The position numbers and the translations under genes are program-made. 64,000 nucleotides of DNA from Manihot esculenta (Eukaryota; Streptophyta; Magnoliopsida; Malpighiales; Euphorbiaceae). The notes below the pieces were generated by a model. It saw only the letters and a program-made list of their open reading frames with translations, did no database searches and was not told where the DNA came from. Of this stretch, positions 35,236 to 46,766 are shown piece after piece (within the stretch, counting starts at the first letter, position 1; each line of letters begins with the position of its first letter). The stretch covers positions 28,573,526 through 28,637,525 of the forward strand of contig NC_035162.2 of assembly GCF_001659605.2 (NCBI RefSeq), written 5' to 3'.

Positions 35236-37712
35236 TGTAATACCCGGCTAGTTCAGGCATCAGAATTCTTACCATCCGGTGGAATTCCGGAATGTCAGAG
35301 GTTCTAGAAGGGTAAGAGTGAAGGTTTTCTAGAAGTTTTGTAAGTGTTTAAACGGTTTGATTCAGAAAAGAGTTAGGTTTTGAGGAGAAGTGGCCTAAGG
35401 AGTTTCTGTCATGTTCGGCCCCCGAATGGTAAGTTCGGCCGCCGAAAGTGCCCAATGTTCGGCCCCCGAAAGTTTATGTTCGGCCCCCGAACGTTGCATG
35501 GTTTTGCATGCAGTTTCGGCAGCCGAAACTGGGGTGGTCGGCTAAGTTGTTTGGCCAGCTGTTGCCTCCAGATCATGGCTAGGGGGTTAAGCCACATCTA
35601 CCATGACTCATCTGCAAGCTTTTATCAGCTTAGGCAGAGGGTTTGGTCATTTTGCAAAGGGTTTGAACGTGTTTGAGAGAAAAGTGAGTTGTGACGGGTT
35701 GAAGCTTTGGAGGAGGAGTTGCTGAGTTTGGTTGTTCCTCTTCTGATTTCAGGAGGTAAAAGAAGTTCTTACGTTTGTTTTAATGAACTTTTAACAGCTT
35801 TTAAAGAGGGAGTAGAGAGTTTATGCATGAGTTGCATGCTTAGGTTAGTTTTGATGTGTTTATGGAGAAGTTTGATTACATGTTATGCTTGTTGTTTTGT
35901 TGGGGTTCGTAGGTAGTTTTGGACCCCTTGGTTCATATACATGTGTATATGTGAGTGAAGGAGGAGGTCTGCATGTATGGCGTGGGGTTGGTGCTTGGCA
36001 GGATTGTTCATGCACGAAGCTGAGTTCTGGATGAACTCAGGTTCGGCCGCCGAAGGGAGGATTCGGCCGCCGAACCCCTTGTGAGGCAGGTTTCGGCTGC
36101 CTAAGGTTGCGTCCGAAAGAATGGACTTTCGGCTCTGTCATGCACATTCGGCCGCCGAAGGTGCCGCCGAAGGTGCTCTGTCCAGCCTTCTTTTGCATGT
36201 TTATGTGATTGTTTTTAGAGGATTCAGAGGGGATTCTAGGGGATTGTTTAAGAGTTGATAAGAGTATGTTTGACACCTCATTCGAGTCCATTTGATTCAG
36301 GATTGGACCCGAGAGATCGAGGAGGTCATCAGAGTTAGAAGTTGCAGAGTCAGTTCAATATCTGCTAGAGGAGCAGAGGTGAGTAGAATTAAACTTAAGA
36401 TTTTATATTACAATAACCGAATGTTTGAGCATAATTCATGCATCATGGATGTCATGATTTATATCAGGGTGATTGCATTAGAATCACGAAGATGTTGCAT
36501 TGCATAGTTATCTGTTAATGTGAGTAAATGCTGAATGATCCAATAGTCCCAGACAGATATAGAGAATCCAGGACCCCATTCCATGGCCTGGTACGTTTAT
36601 AATAATACAGAGAAGCCAGGACCTCATCAATGGCCTGGTGGATTAAGAAAGTCAGGACCTCATCAATGGCCTGGCAGATTAATAAGAATAAATGAATGTT
36701 TGTATGTATGCATGACAGGAAGACCAGGACCCCAGTAGATGGCCTGGCACGATATAGATAGTGGGACTATGTGGTGACAGGTTTATACATTGACAGTGGA
36801 GGATTAGACCAAGGCGACTTCAATAGCCCGTCGAGGGAGTTTTGATGTCATGTCTAATCAAAGATGAGGATTGCATTGAGCTGTGACATACTGCATTGAT
36901 AGTGTGTATGAATGAACTGTTTTCAGTATTTCTACTCACTGGGCTTTATAGCTCATCCCTTTCCCTTAATCCCAGTTTTGCAGGTTCAGGTTAGCTGGGA
37001 AGTGAGAGAGCAACAGAGTAAAGGCTTCAGTATTGCATGTGTAATAGAGTAGTGGACATGATGTAAATAAAGAGATATTGTAAAGTGATGTAATAGATTG
37101 TAAGTCACTGTGTATATGAGGTAGAATGTGCTTTTGCCTATAGTATGAGTATGTTGATCCCTTGAGTATATACATGTATCCTGTTTATAGTTTCTTGATG
37201 AGAAATGAGTCAGACCAGACTTAATAAATGTTGTGTTTTGAAAACCCAGTGACATATATCAGATACAGAGGAAAGACCAGGTTTGATTCCTGTGATCCAT
37301 AGAGAGGCCATTAGGGAAGACCGGGTTTGATTCCTGTGACCCTGTGGTAGCCAAGTTAACTTATGATATGCTGACCTTTATAGCGTGGGTTCTATGCTGC
37401 AGAGCGCATAATGCATGGAGGTTACTTGGTAGAGCATCACTGGTTAGCCCCTGAGGGGTAGTTCAGACTAGTATATCTGAGCATTGGTTCATATGATTGG
37501 ACCTACAGAGTGTTTTAAAGGTTAAGTCTGGTAGTTTTAAAGAAAAGTTGTAAAGATTAGTAGTCTAAGTCGGATCATGTATGGGATTTTATCAGGTACA
37601 CAGAGTTCATAGCAGGCTTACTACGGGTCTAGGCGGCCTTAAGCCGATCTGGATCCTAGTGCCATAACAACTCGGGCCGTTACTGAGGGGTACCGGTTTC
37701 CGGGCTGTTACA
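35236..37712 (+). repeat. E4 3' LTR
   Basis: This 2477-bp LTR has the same length as the 5' copy and is nearly identical (for example TCTACC against TCTCCC and TTTTGCAGG against TTTTACAGG). The inverse strand of the E2 gag resumes right after it. Confidence 0.95.
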
Positions 37713-38177
37713 TGCTGGTTCATTTATTTCTGGGTGTGCTGCACTTGGATGTATAGGGGAGGGTGGATACATAGGATATGGTGGATATGATGGGTAATAA
37801 TGAGGATATGGTATATATGGCATGTATGTCGGATATGGGTCAAAGCGAGAGTACTCCGACATACCCTCCATCGGATACTCTGGATCCTGAAACACAGCTG
37901 GAAAATCAAATCCTGAGGCCTGAACACCTCCCAACGATTCTCCCATACCTTCATCCATAGACGGATCAGTCTCCATAGCCTCCCTCTCTTCCTCTGATCT
38001 TCCTCCCCTAGCTGTTCCTCTTCTGCTCTCGTCGACAGACCTTCTAGGGTCTATTGACGTACCTTCCCTGCTAGATCTCTGAGACCTTGCCCTTGGCAAT
38101 GCAGGAGGACAAGCAGCTGGTCTCTCATTCTCTGGTGGGACTCCAGTCAATTGAGCTGATCGACGAGTTCCTCGCAT
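37713..38177 (-). pseudogene. E2 gag, N-terminal part
   Basis: It begins at the ATG at 38177 (MRGTRRSAQ, as in E1, E3 and E5) and runs through the Arg/Ser-rich stretch, the acidic MDEGMGES segment and the Pro/Tyr-rich segment, ending where E4 is inserted. The frame is open up to the insertion. The first five bases (37713-37717) are the right copy of the E4 target site. Confidence 0.93.
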
Positions 38178-38379
38178 CTTTACGCGCTGGAAACACAACA
38201 TATAACATACCACTTTAGCACATAAACATCACATATCAATCAGACAACACTCATGGCATATCATAGCAGATAGGACTCACGACCCTATCCTAGTGGACAT
38301 GATTTCCTATTGTGCTTGACCACTTCTAACCTATCTGAGCCCAACACGATCTCTATAGGTCCGATCATATGAACCTAGG

Positions 38380-38391
38380 GCTCTGATACCA
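38380..38391 (-). promoter_or_regulatory. E2 primer binding site
   Basis: On the minus strand TGGTATCAGAGC, three bases from the 5' LTR, matching initiator-Met tRNA. Confidence 0.95.
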
Positions 38392-38394
38392 ATC

Positions 38395-40576
38395 TGTAAC
38401 GACCCCAAAATGGACCGTCACCGGCGCTAGGATTCAGGTCGGCTTAAGGCCGCCAGAACCCGTAGCAAGCCTGCTATACTCTCTGTGTACCTGTAAACCT
38501 CATACATGAGCATACATATTCTGTGAAAAAAAACTCTTTTCTGAACCAAGGCTTAACCTGTGCATGCACTATCTCTGTACTCTGTACTCATGTACTCTGT
38601 ACTCTGTATCCCTGACTAGAGCTTGCTCTAGATGGGCTATCTCATACCTGTTAAGCCTGGTTTTCACATACAGGAAAACATATATACATATACAGATCAT
38701 GTACAAAACATACATCACTAGGTCAAGCAACAACTATTACATCTCTTTAATATTACATGTCCACTCTAAGCTATTACAGATCTCTTTACTTTTCCTGTAC
38801 TCTGCTGGACTGTCCCTGTACACTGTACACTGAACCTGCAAAACTGGGGTTAAGGGATTGGGATGAGCTCTATAGCCCAGTGAGTAGAACAGTAAAACAT
38901 CGCAGTAAAATATGATCTCATGGAATGCACCATATCACAGACAAGCCACATCACGAGTAAACCTGTCACCACATAGTCCCAGTAACTCTGTGCCAGGGCG
39001 TAGAATCGAGCACCTGGTCTTCCTGTCATATATATATATATGTGTATATAACACCTGTGTACTTACCATTGCCAGGGCGTAGTCAAAGGCTCCTGGACTT
39101 TACTATATACCTGCCAGGGCGTAGTCAAAGGCTCCTGGACTTCTCTATACCTGCCAGGGCGTAGTCAAAGGCTCCTGGACTTCCTGTCTGAGACTATTGG
39201 ATCATTCAGCATTTACTCACATCACCAAATAACAATGCAATGCAACATATTCGTGGACTAATGCAATCACCCTATGGCATAAACATGATGCATGAGATAT
39301 GCTAAAAGCAATTTGTGGTTCAATTAAAAGTCATAAGTTTAGTTCCACTCACCTCTGGCTATCTGGACTGACTGACTCTGCAGGCTCTGAAACTCTGGAG
39401 CAGTACTCACTGCTGCTCTCTCTGGTTCCTCTGGTCTGTACCTATACAGATGGACTCAAATGAGGGACCAAAACTAGCTTAATACCAACTCTATTAACTT
39501 TCCCACGAATCCCCTTAAACTCATTCAACTATCCATGCAAAGCATGCAAAAGAAAGCTGGACAGGACACGTTCGGCGGCAGGTTCGGCGGCCGAATGTCC
39601 TCTCCAGAGACGAAACTCAAGCACCTTCGGCGGCACCTTCGGCGGCCGAATCTCCCAAACAGAGCCGAACATGCAAAAACACTCGGGGGCAAGCTGTGGC
39701 AACCAAGTCACCATGCAGGAGGTTCGGCGGCCGAATGAACCTTCGGCTGCCGAACCTGAGTTCATCCAGAACTCAGCTTCAACGGCAAACCATCTTCTCC
39801 TTCCCTTCAACCACTCAAACCATATATACTCCAACTCCTCACCACACATATACTCATGTATATGATCACAGGGGTCCAAAACTATCTAACAACCCCAAAC
39901 AACAAAACAAACATAACACATAATCAGGAATACATGCATAAATCATCAAATCTCCCATTAACTCCCTAAACATGCATCTCTCTCTCCCCAACTCCCATAA
40001 AACCTTCAGAAAACATAAAACCCTGGTCAAGAGCATCACTTACCTCCTGAAGCAAGAAGCTAAACACTCTGAACAAGGGAAAACGGACCAACTCTTCTCA
40101 CACTCTCAAACTCTCTCAACCTCACTTTTTGCTTCAAAACCTTCACAACTTGGTAAACGAGCAAACTCTTGCATGAGCTGCTCAAACTTAGCACAGAAAG
40201 CATAGGAGACGTGGCCAACTTCTGGACATGATCTGGTGATAACATCTGTCCAAAATGCTGACTAAGGATGCCCAACAGCTGGCTGGCCAACTCAGTTTCG
40301 GCTGCCGAATCGTATGCAAAACCATGCAACATTCGGGGGCCGAACGTACCTTCGGAAGCCGAACATTGGGCACTTTCGGCGGCCGAACTTACCTTCGGCG
40401 GCCGAACTTGGCTCCTCTGCCTTGGTTCATTTCACCTCAACCCTATCACACTGTAAACCCAGAAAACACATCATAACACGTAAAAAACATAACTCCTACC
40501 CTTATATAGAATCCCAACACCCCGGATTCCATCAGACAACAGAAATTCCGGTGCCGGACTCTAGCCGGGTATTACA
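38395..40576 (-). repeat. E2 5' LTR
   Basis: This 2182-bp LTR is the partner of 15058-17225. It has one extra 12-base step (CGGCGGCACCTT) in the palindrome cluster near 39630 and one extra TA in a TA repeat near 39035. Its right neighbour, CAAAGGATCC, is copia coding sequence. Confidence 0.95.
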
Positions 40577-40597
40577 CAAAGGATCCCAGATCTCATC
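40577..40597 (+). pseudogene. Copia pol fragment left of E5
   Basis: In frame from 40579 it reads KDPRSH, which continues after E5 at 57689 as part of the RNase H end typical of Ty1/copia pol. Its upstream part is missing where E2 begins. The last five bases TCATC are the left copy of the E5 target site. Confidence 0.85.
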
Positions 40598-42911
40598 TGT
40601 AACGACCTGGAAACCGGACCGTTACCGGCGCTAGGATCCAGATCGGCATAAGGCCGCCGAGACCCGTAGCAAGCCTGACATGCATCCTGTAAACCTGTTT
40701 AATCCCATACATGATCAACACATACATAAAAATTTTGAACTTTTCTTTTCATTCATTCACCAAACTCAACCTGTGCATGCACTGTTCAAAAACATAAACA
40801 TCAACCCCACACTAGAGTCCTCATCAATTGCTTCAATGGGGTAACATATCATAACTTAAGTTTGGTTTATATAAACATCATTAACAATCATGTACTCAAA
40901 AGGGATTAACAACATACTAGGGTCAAGCACAATTCTATCCTCCATAATACCATTACATTACATAACTGTTTAATACCACTCATTATATTACTGAACTAAA
41001 CATTACATTTCAACATTTATCATGTCCACCACTAGCTATTACATGACCATGACTTTACTCTAGCTGACCTCCTGGTCTATCCCGTACCTGCAAACCTGGG
41101 GATTAAGGGAGTGGGGTGAGCTACTAGAGCCCAGTGAGCAGAATAATAAAACATTATATTTAAACATATGGTGTCATGGAATGCATCACATCACAGACAA
41201 ATCACATCAAGGATGAATTTGTCACCAATAGCCCACTACACATTCCAATAGTACCAGGGGCGTAGAATGGGCCTCACTGGTCTTTCTCTTACATTAACAT
41301 AACATAACATTCCAATATGCTAAGGGCGTAGAATGGGCCTCACTGGTCTCTCTCTTACATAGTGCTAGGGGCGTAGAATGGGCCTCACTGGTCTTCCAAA
41401 CCGTATCATATCATATCATACATAGTGCGGGCTAAAGGATCATCCAACATTCATCCGCATCAACAATATATTATGCAATGCAACATATTCGTGAATTCTA
41501 ATGCAAGCACCCTAGTATATCTCATGGCATTCATGATTCGTGAATCATGTTAAGAACTGATTTATTTACTTAAAAGCATAAAGAGTTATTCCACTCACCT
41601 TAGGCTAGCTCTGACAAGACTCTGAAGCAGCTGACTCACTGCTGGGGTCCTCGGTTCCTCGAGTCCGAACCTACACAGGTGGACTCAATGAGGGACCTAA
41701 CATAAAAGAACATGACTCTAAAATACTCCCCAAAACCCCCCTAAAACACCTTAAAACAATCACATAAATCATGCAAAGGAAGGCTGAACAGGGCACTTTC
41801 GGCGGCAGGTTCGGCGGCCGAAAGTCCCTCCAGAGCCGAAAGTCATGCACCTTCGGCTGCACTTTCGGCTGCCGAAGGTTCCCTCCAGAGACGAAACTCA
41901 TGCATGCTCGGCGGCACCTTCGGCAGACGAAACTCCCTTCCAGAGCCGAAAGTCCACTTTCTGGGGCAGGGTTCGGCAGCCAAAGGCTGGCCTCCACAGG
42001 CAGGTTCGGCGGCCGAAAGTCCCTTCGGCTGTCGAACCTGAGTTCTTCCCAAGGGCAGAAACTCAGCCTCTAACATGCACAAAAACCTCCCAACTCATTC
42101 AAACATGCGTTTACCTATTCTACAACATGGAAACTCAAGCACACAAGCTCCTAGGGGCTTCCAACTATCCTAAACCCCAATTACAACACATCAAACATAC
42201 ATAAACATCATACATTGTTCAAAAACTCAATAAAAACCCATAAACTCAATAAAAACCTAAACATGCATTTCTACCCCATAAATCTTCATAAAACTTACTT
42301 AAAACATAGAATGAGCTAAATATCTACTCTTACCTCTTGAAGATCGAGAGGAGAGGCGATCTAACTCGGAGATGGGAGAGATCTCGCTCCTTTGGTCTCC
42401 AAGCTCAAAAACTTGCTCTTTTGCTCAAAAATCTTCAAACCAAGTCAAAACTCATAAGAAATCATGAAAACTCGAAGGAAGAAGCTCAAAATCAACAAAG
42501 GACGGCGGAGAGCTCACCTTGGCCGAAATGGGGAGAAAAGCTCGCCCGTTTCGGACAAGGGACCCCTTTATAGGTGGCTGGCCAGGCCACTTTCAGGGGC
42601 CTAACGTGCCTCCGCATGCATGCCATGTTCGGCGGCCGAACATAAGGTTTGCCGGCCGAACCTGGACTTCCCTCACTTATGCCTTCGGGGGCCTAAAGCA
42701 CTCCCGAAGCGCATGCATATTCGGCGGCCGAACCTGAATCTTCCTCCAAGGATACTTTCATGCAAAAAAACTCATTTTCTTTCTTGCTTAAAACATAAAA
42801 TACATTAAAACAATTTATAAAAACATGCTCTTACCCTTCTAGAGATTTTCGACATCCGAGATTCCACCGGACGGTAGGAATTCCGATACCGGAGTCTAGT
42901 CGGGTATTACA
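40598..42911 (-). repeat. E5 3' LTR
   Basis: This 2314-bp LTR runs from TGTAACGACCTGG to GTCGGGTATTACA on the plus strand. It contains three CCAG...CTGG repeats of about 40 bases (about 41258-41396) and palindrome clusters at about 41795-42030 and 42600-42740. Confidence 0.93.
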
Positions 42912-42947
42912 TTCTTCTCCCCTTAAGAACATTCATTCCCGAATGTT
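42912..42947 (-). promoter_or_regulatory. E5 polypurine tract and hairpin
   Basis: On the minus strand CTTAAGGGGAGAAGAA abuts the 3' LTR. The upstream hairpin has AACATTCG against AATGAATGTT, so the stem is partly lost compared with E4 and E6. Confidence 0.8.
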
Positions 42948-43009
42948 CACCAAACAAACATGGCATAACATAAAACATGAACATACCACAAAAACACATA
43001 ACACTCACC

Positions 43010-46000
43010 TTATAAGAGATGAGGATATTGCTGGAGCATGGACTCCCGTGTCTCCCAGGTACACTCCTCGATGTTGTGGTGATTCCAAAGGACCTTCACC
43101 ATCGGGATTTCCTTGTTCCTTAGCTTTCTGATCTGGGCGTCTATGATCCGCACTGGCTGCTCAACATAAGTGAGATCCTTTTGGATCTCCACATTAGGCT
43201 CACTAAGAACCTTGCCCGGATCTGACACAAACTTTCTTAACATGGAAACATGGAAAAACCGAATGGATTCTCTCCATTGAAGCAGGTAAATCCAGCTTAT
43301 ACGATACATTCCTGATCTTTTGTAAGATTTCAAAGGGTCCGATGTACCGCGGAGCTAGTTTACCTTTCTTCCCGAACCGAATCACCCCTTTCATAGGAGA
43401 CACCTTGAGCAATACCAAATCCCCCTCCTGAAACTTTACTTGCCTTCTGCGGATGTCTGCATAACTTTTCTGCCTGCTAACAGCAGTCTTGATCCTTTCT
43501 TTGATTATGGGCACCACCCTGCTGGTGATCTCTACTAGCTCAGGTCCTGCCAAGGCCTTCTCTCCTACTTCTTCCCAATAGACAGGCGACTTGCACTTCC
43601 TTCCATACAAAGCTTCATATGGGGCCATCCCTATGCTAGCATGATGGCTGTTATTGTAGGCAAACTCCACCAAAGGTAGATGTTACCTCCAAGAACCGCC
43701 AAAGTCCATCACACACATTCTGAGCATATCCTCTATTGTCTGGATGGTCCTCTCTGACTGTCCGTCCGTCTGTGGATGAAAAGCAGTGCTGAAATCCAAC
43801 CTGGTACCCATAGCATTCTGCAAACTCCGCTAAAACCTGGAGGTGAACTAGGCTCCTCTCTCAGACACTATTGAAACAGGAACCCCATGCAGCCTGACAA
43901 CCTCATCTACATACACCTGCACCAACTTGTCCACAGAATAGCCACTCTTGACAGGAATGACGTGAGCAGATTTGGTCAGTCTGTCCACAATCACCCATAT
44001 GGACTCCAATCTATTGGACGCTGCCGGTAGCCCCACCACGAAGTCCATAACAATATTCTCCCATTTCCACTCTGGAATAGGTAGTGGGTTAAGCATTCCA
44101 GCCGGCTTCTGATGTTCCAGCTTCACCCTCTAACAAACTTCGCAGGCTGACACGAACTGTGCCACTTCTCTCTTCATAGCTGACCACCAATACACTCTTT
44201 TCAGATCTTGATACATCTTGGTGGCTCCAGGGTGAACACTGTATCTGGCATTATGACCTTCCCTCATAATGTCTCCCTTCAGTCCCATGTCATATGGTAC
44301 ACACAATCTATTCCCATAGCGGAGGATCCCCTTGCTGTCAAATCTGAACTCCTCATTCTTGCCTGACTGAACAGTCCTGGAAATCTTCACTAATTCTGGG
44401 TCCTCGTGCTGTTTCTAAGCCACCTGCTCCAGAAACACAGGTGTTACTCTCATCTGGGCTATCAAAGCACCTGTACTAGACAACTCCAACTGCAAACCTT
44501 CATTGATGAGCTCAAAGAACTGCCTCACCACTGGCCTCCTCTCTGCTGAAATATGGGACAAACTGCCAAGTGATTTCCAGCTTAAGGCGTCTGCCACAAC
44601 ATTCGCCTTACCCGGATGGTACTGAATCTTGCAATCATAGTCACTAAGCAGTTCCACCCATCTTCTCTGCCTCAGATTCAACTCTCTCTGACTCAAGATG
44701 TACTGCAGGCTCTAATGATCTGTGAAGATCTCACATTTTACCCCATATAGGTAATGCCTCCACATCTTGAGTGCAAAGATTACCGCTGCCATCTCTAGGT
44801 CATGTGTAGGGTAATTTAACTCGTGCTTCTTCAGCTGCCTAGAAGCATAAGCAATTACCCTTTCATTCTGCATCAGCACACAACCCAGTCCCACACAGGA
44901 CGCATCACAGAAGACCGTGAAGTCTTCATTACTAGTTGGCAGAGCTAACACTGGTGCCGACGTCAACCTCTTCTTTAACTCTTCGAAGCTCTCTTCACAC
45001 TGGTCGGTCCACACAAACCTCTGGTTCTTCTCAGTCAGTCTGGTCATGGAAGCTGCAATCTTAGAGAAGTCCTGAACGAACCTCCTATAGTAACCTGCTA
45101 AACCCAAGAAACTCTTGATCTTTGTCACTGTGGTGGGTCTAGGCCAGTTAGCTACAGCTTCCACCTTCTTGGGGTCCACCTCGATTCCATTTTCTGACAC
45201 CACATGCCCCAAGAATGAAATGTTCCTCAGCCAGAATTTGCATTTGGAGAACTTGGCATACAATCCATGTTCCTTCAAGGTTTGCAAAACCAACCTCAGA
45301 TGATGGGCATGCTCCTCTGCATTCCTAGAATACACTAAGATATCATCTATGAAGACAATAACAAAGTGATCCAGGTACTGGCTAAATACTCTGTTCATGA
45401 GATCCATGAATGCTGCAGGGGTATTGGTTAACCCGAACGGCATCACAAGGAACTCATAGTGCCCATATCTGGTCCTGAATGCTGTCTTCGGTGCATCTTC
45501 TTCTCTTATCCTCAGCTGCTGGTACCCGGATCTCAGATCTATCTTGGAGAAACAACCTGCTCCTGCTAACTGGTCGAATAGATCGTCGATCCTTGGCAAC
45601 GGGTACTTATTCTTGGTAGTGACCTTGTTCAACTGCCTGTAGTCGATACAAAGTCTAAGGGATCCATCTTTCTTTTTCACAAATAGCACTGGAGCACCCC
45701 AAGGTGAGGTACTCGGTCAAATGAAGCACTTATCTACCAGCTCTTGCAACTGCTCTTTAAGCTCCTTCAATTCAGCTGGTGCCATCCTGTAGGGAGGGAT
45801 AGAGATCGGTCTGGTTCCCGGCATCAACTCTATTTCGAACTCTATCTCCCTAGCAGGTGGTAAACCTGGCAGCTCGTCTGGGAAAGCATCTAAGAACTCA
45901 CTGACCACGGGCACTGAGGCGGGCTCTTTGACATGACTATCCAGCTCTCTCACATGAGCTAGAAAACCCTGACAATCCCTCCTGAGTAGCCTACGAGCCT

Positions 46001-46766
46001 GTAGGGCTGATATCAAACCTCTAGGTGTACTCCTCCTGTCTCCTCTGAAAACAACCTCTGACCCATCCTGACATCTGAACCTGACTACCTTGTCTTTGCA
46101 GTTCAAGGTAGCACCATGGGTAGATAGCCAATCCATCCCTAGAATGACGTCAAAATCTATCAAATCTAGAACCACAAAGTCGGCAGAAAGGCATCTTCCC
46201 TCAACAAAAACTGGACTACATTGGCAGACTGACTCTGCCACTGACGGGTCACACTTGGGTCCACTGACCCATAGGGGACACTCTAACCCAGAGACCATCA
46301 ACCCCAACCTCTCGACGGCCCTCAGAGCAATAAAAGAATGAGATGCACCAGGGCCCATTAAGGCATAAACATCAGAACAACCGATGATGAGATTACCTGA
46401 CACCACTGTGTTTGATGTATTTGCCTCCTGCTGTGTCATCGTGAAGATCCGCGCTGGAGCTGATGGACCTTCACCTTTGAAACCCGCTGAAGAAGAGGTT
46501 GTCCCTCTCCCTCTGCCTCTGCCATTAGCCTGAGTCGCGGCTGGAGCTACTGGCTGAGCCACATTATCAGAAGCTGTCTGCTGAGACTGTGCCACAAAAG
46601 CTGCTCTAGGACACTCCCGTGCCATGTGCCCCTCCTGCCCACATCTAAAGCAGGTTGTCGTCCCAAACCGACATACTCCTTTGTGCGGCTTCCCACACTT
46701 CATACATGCTGCATTATCTGCACCTGAGCTCGAGCCACTTCCTAATCCCAGACCTGACTTGATCTT
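43010..46766 (-). pseudogene. E5 gag end and pol, broken
   Basis: On the minus strand it runs from the zinc knuckles ([27 protein letters not shown]) through protease, RT (FIDD intact), RNase H, integrase and the chromodomain-like tail. In-frame stops lie at 45717-45719, 44712-44714, 44415-44417, 44130-44132, 43848-43850, 43830-43832 and 43683-43685, and a frameshift lies near 43250-43330. The protease reads LMGPGASH: the catalytic Asp is replaced by Gly (46363-46365). It is separated from its N-terminal part by E6. Confidence 0.93.

Larger units (their letters stand above)
31424..37712 (+). mobile_element. E4: non-autonomous LTR retrotransposon (Tekay-derived)
   Basis: This is a 6289-bp element with two 2477-bp LTRs (31424-33900 and 35236-37712), an initiator-Met primer site (33904-33915), only 1335 bp of internal DNA and a polypurine tract (35223-35235). 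The target duplication TGCTG is at 31419-31423 and 37713-37717. I count about seven differences between the LTRs. It lies in the E2 gag region in opposite orientation. With no coding frame it would need proteins from a relative such as E3. Confidence 0.95.
15058..40576 (-). mobile_element. E2: Tekay/Del retrotransposon carrying nested E3 and E4
   Basis: Read on the minus strand: 5' LTR (38395-40576), primer site (38380-38391), gag N-terminus, E4 insertion, rest of gag through integrase start, E3 insertion, integrase end and chromodomain, polypurine tract, 3' LTR (15058-17225). Apart from the two insertions I see no stop in its frame. Its two flanks do not match: GCGGG of E1 pol on the left, CAAAG of a copia pol on the right. 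This points to a recombinant of two elements (see findings). Confidence 0.93.

Noticed and set aside
31424..37712. Near-identical 2.5-kb copies in E4 and E6 as possible assembly duplication.
   Set aside because: Each pair is a pair of LTRs of one element with its own perfect target duplication and a few base differences between copies, which fits retrotransposition better than misassembly.
7674..40584. CACAAAGGAT occurs just left of E1 (7674-7683) and at the right edge of E2 (40575-40584), suggesting a target duplication of a composite E1-E2 unit.
   Set aside because: The left copy is three bases away from the E1 terminus and the right copy overlaps the last two LTR bases (CA) of E2. These elements make 5-base duplications directly at their ends, and the right copy reads in frame as copia pol. 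I treat it as coincidence.
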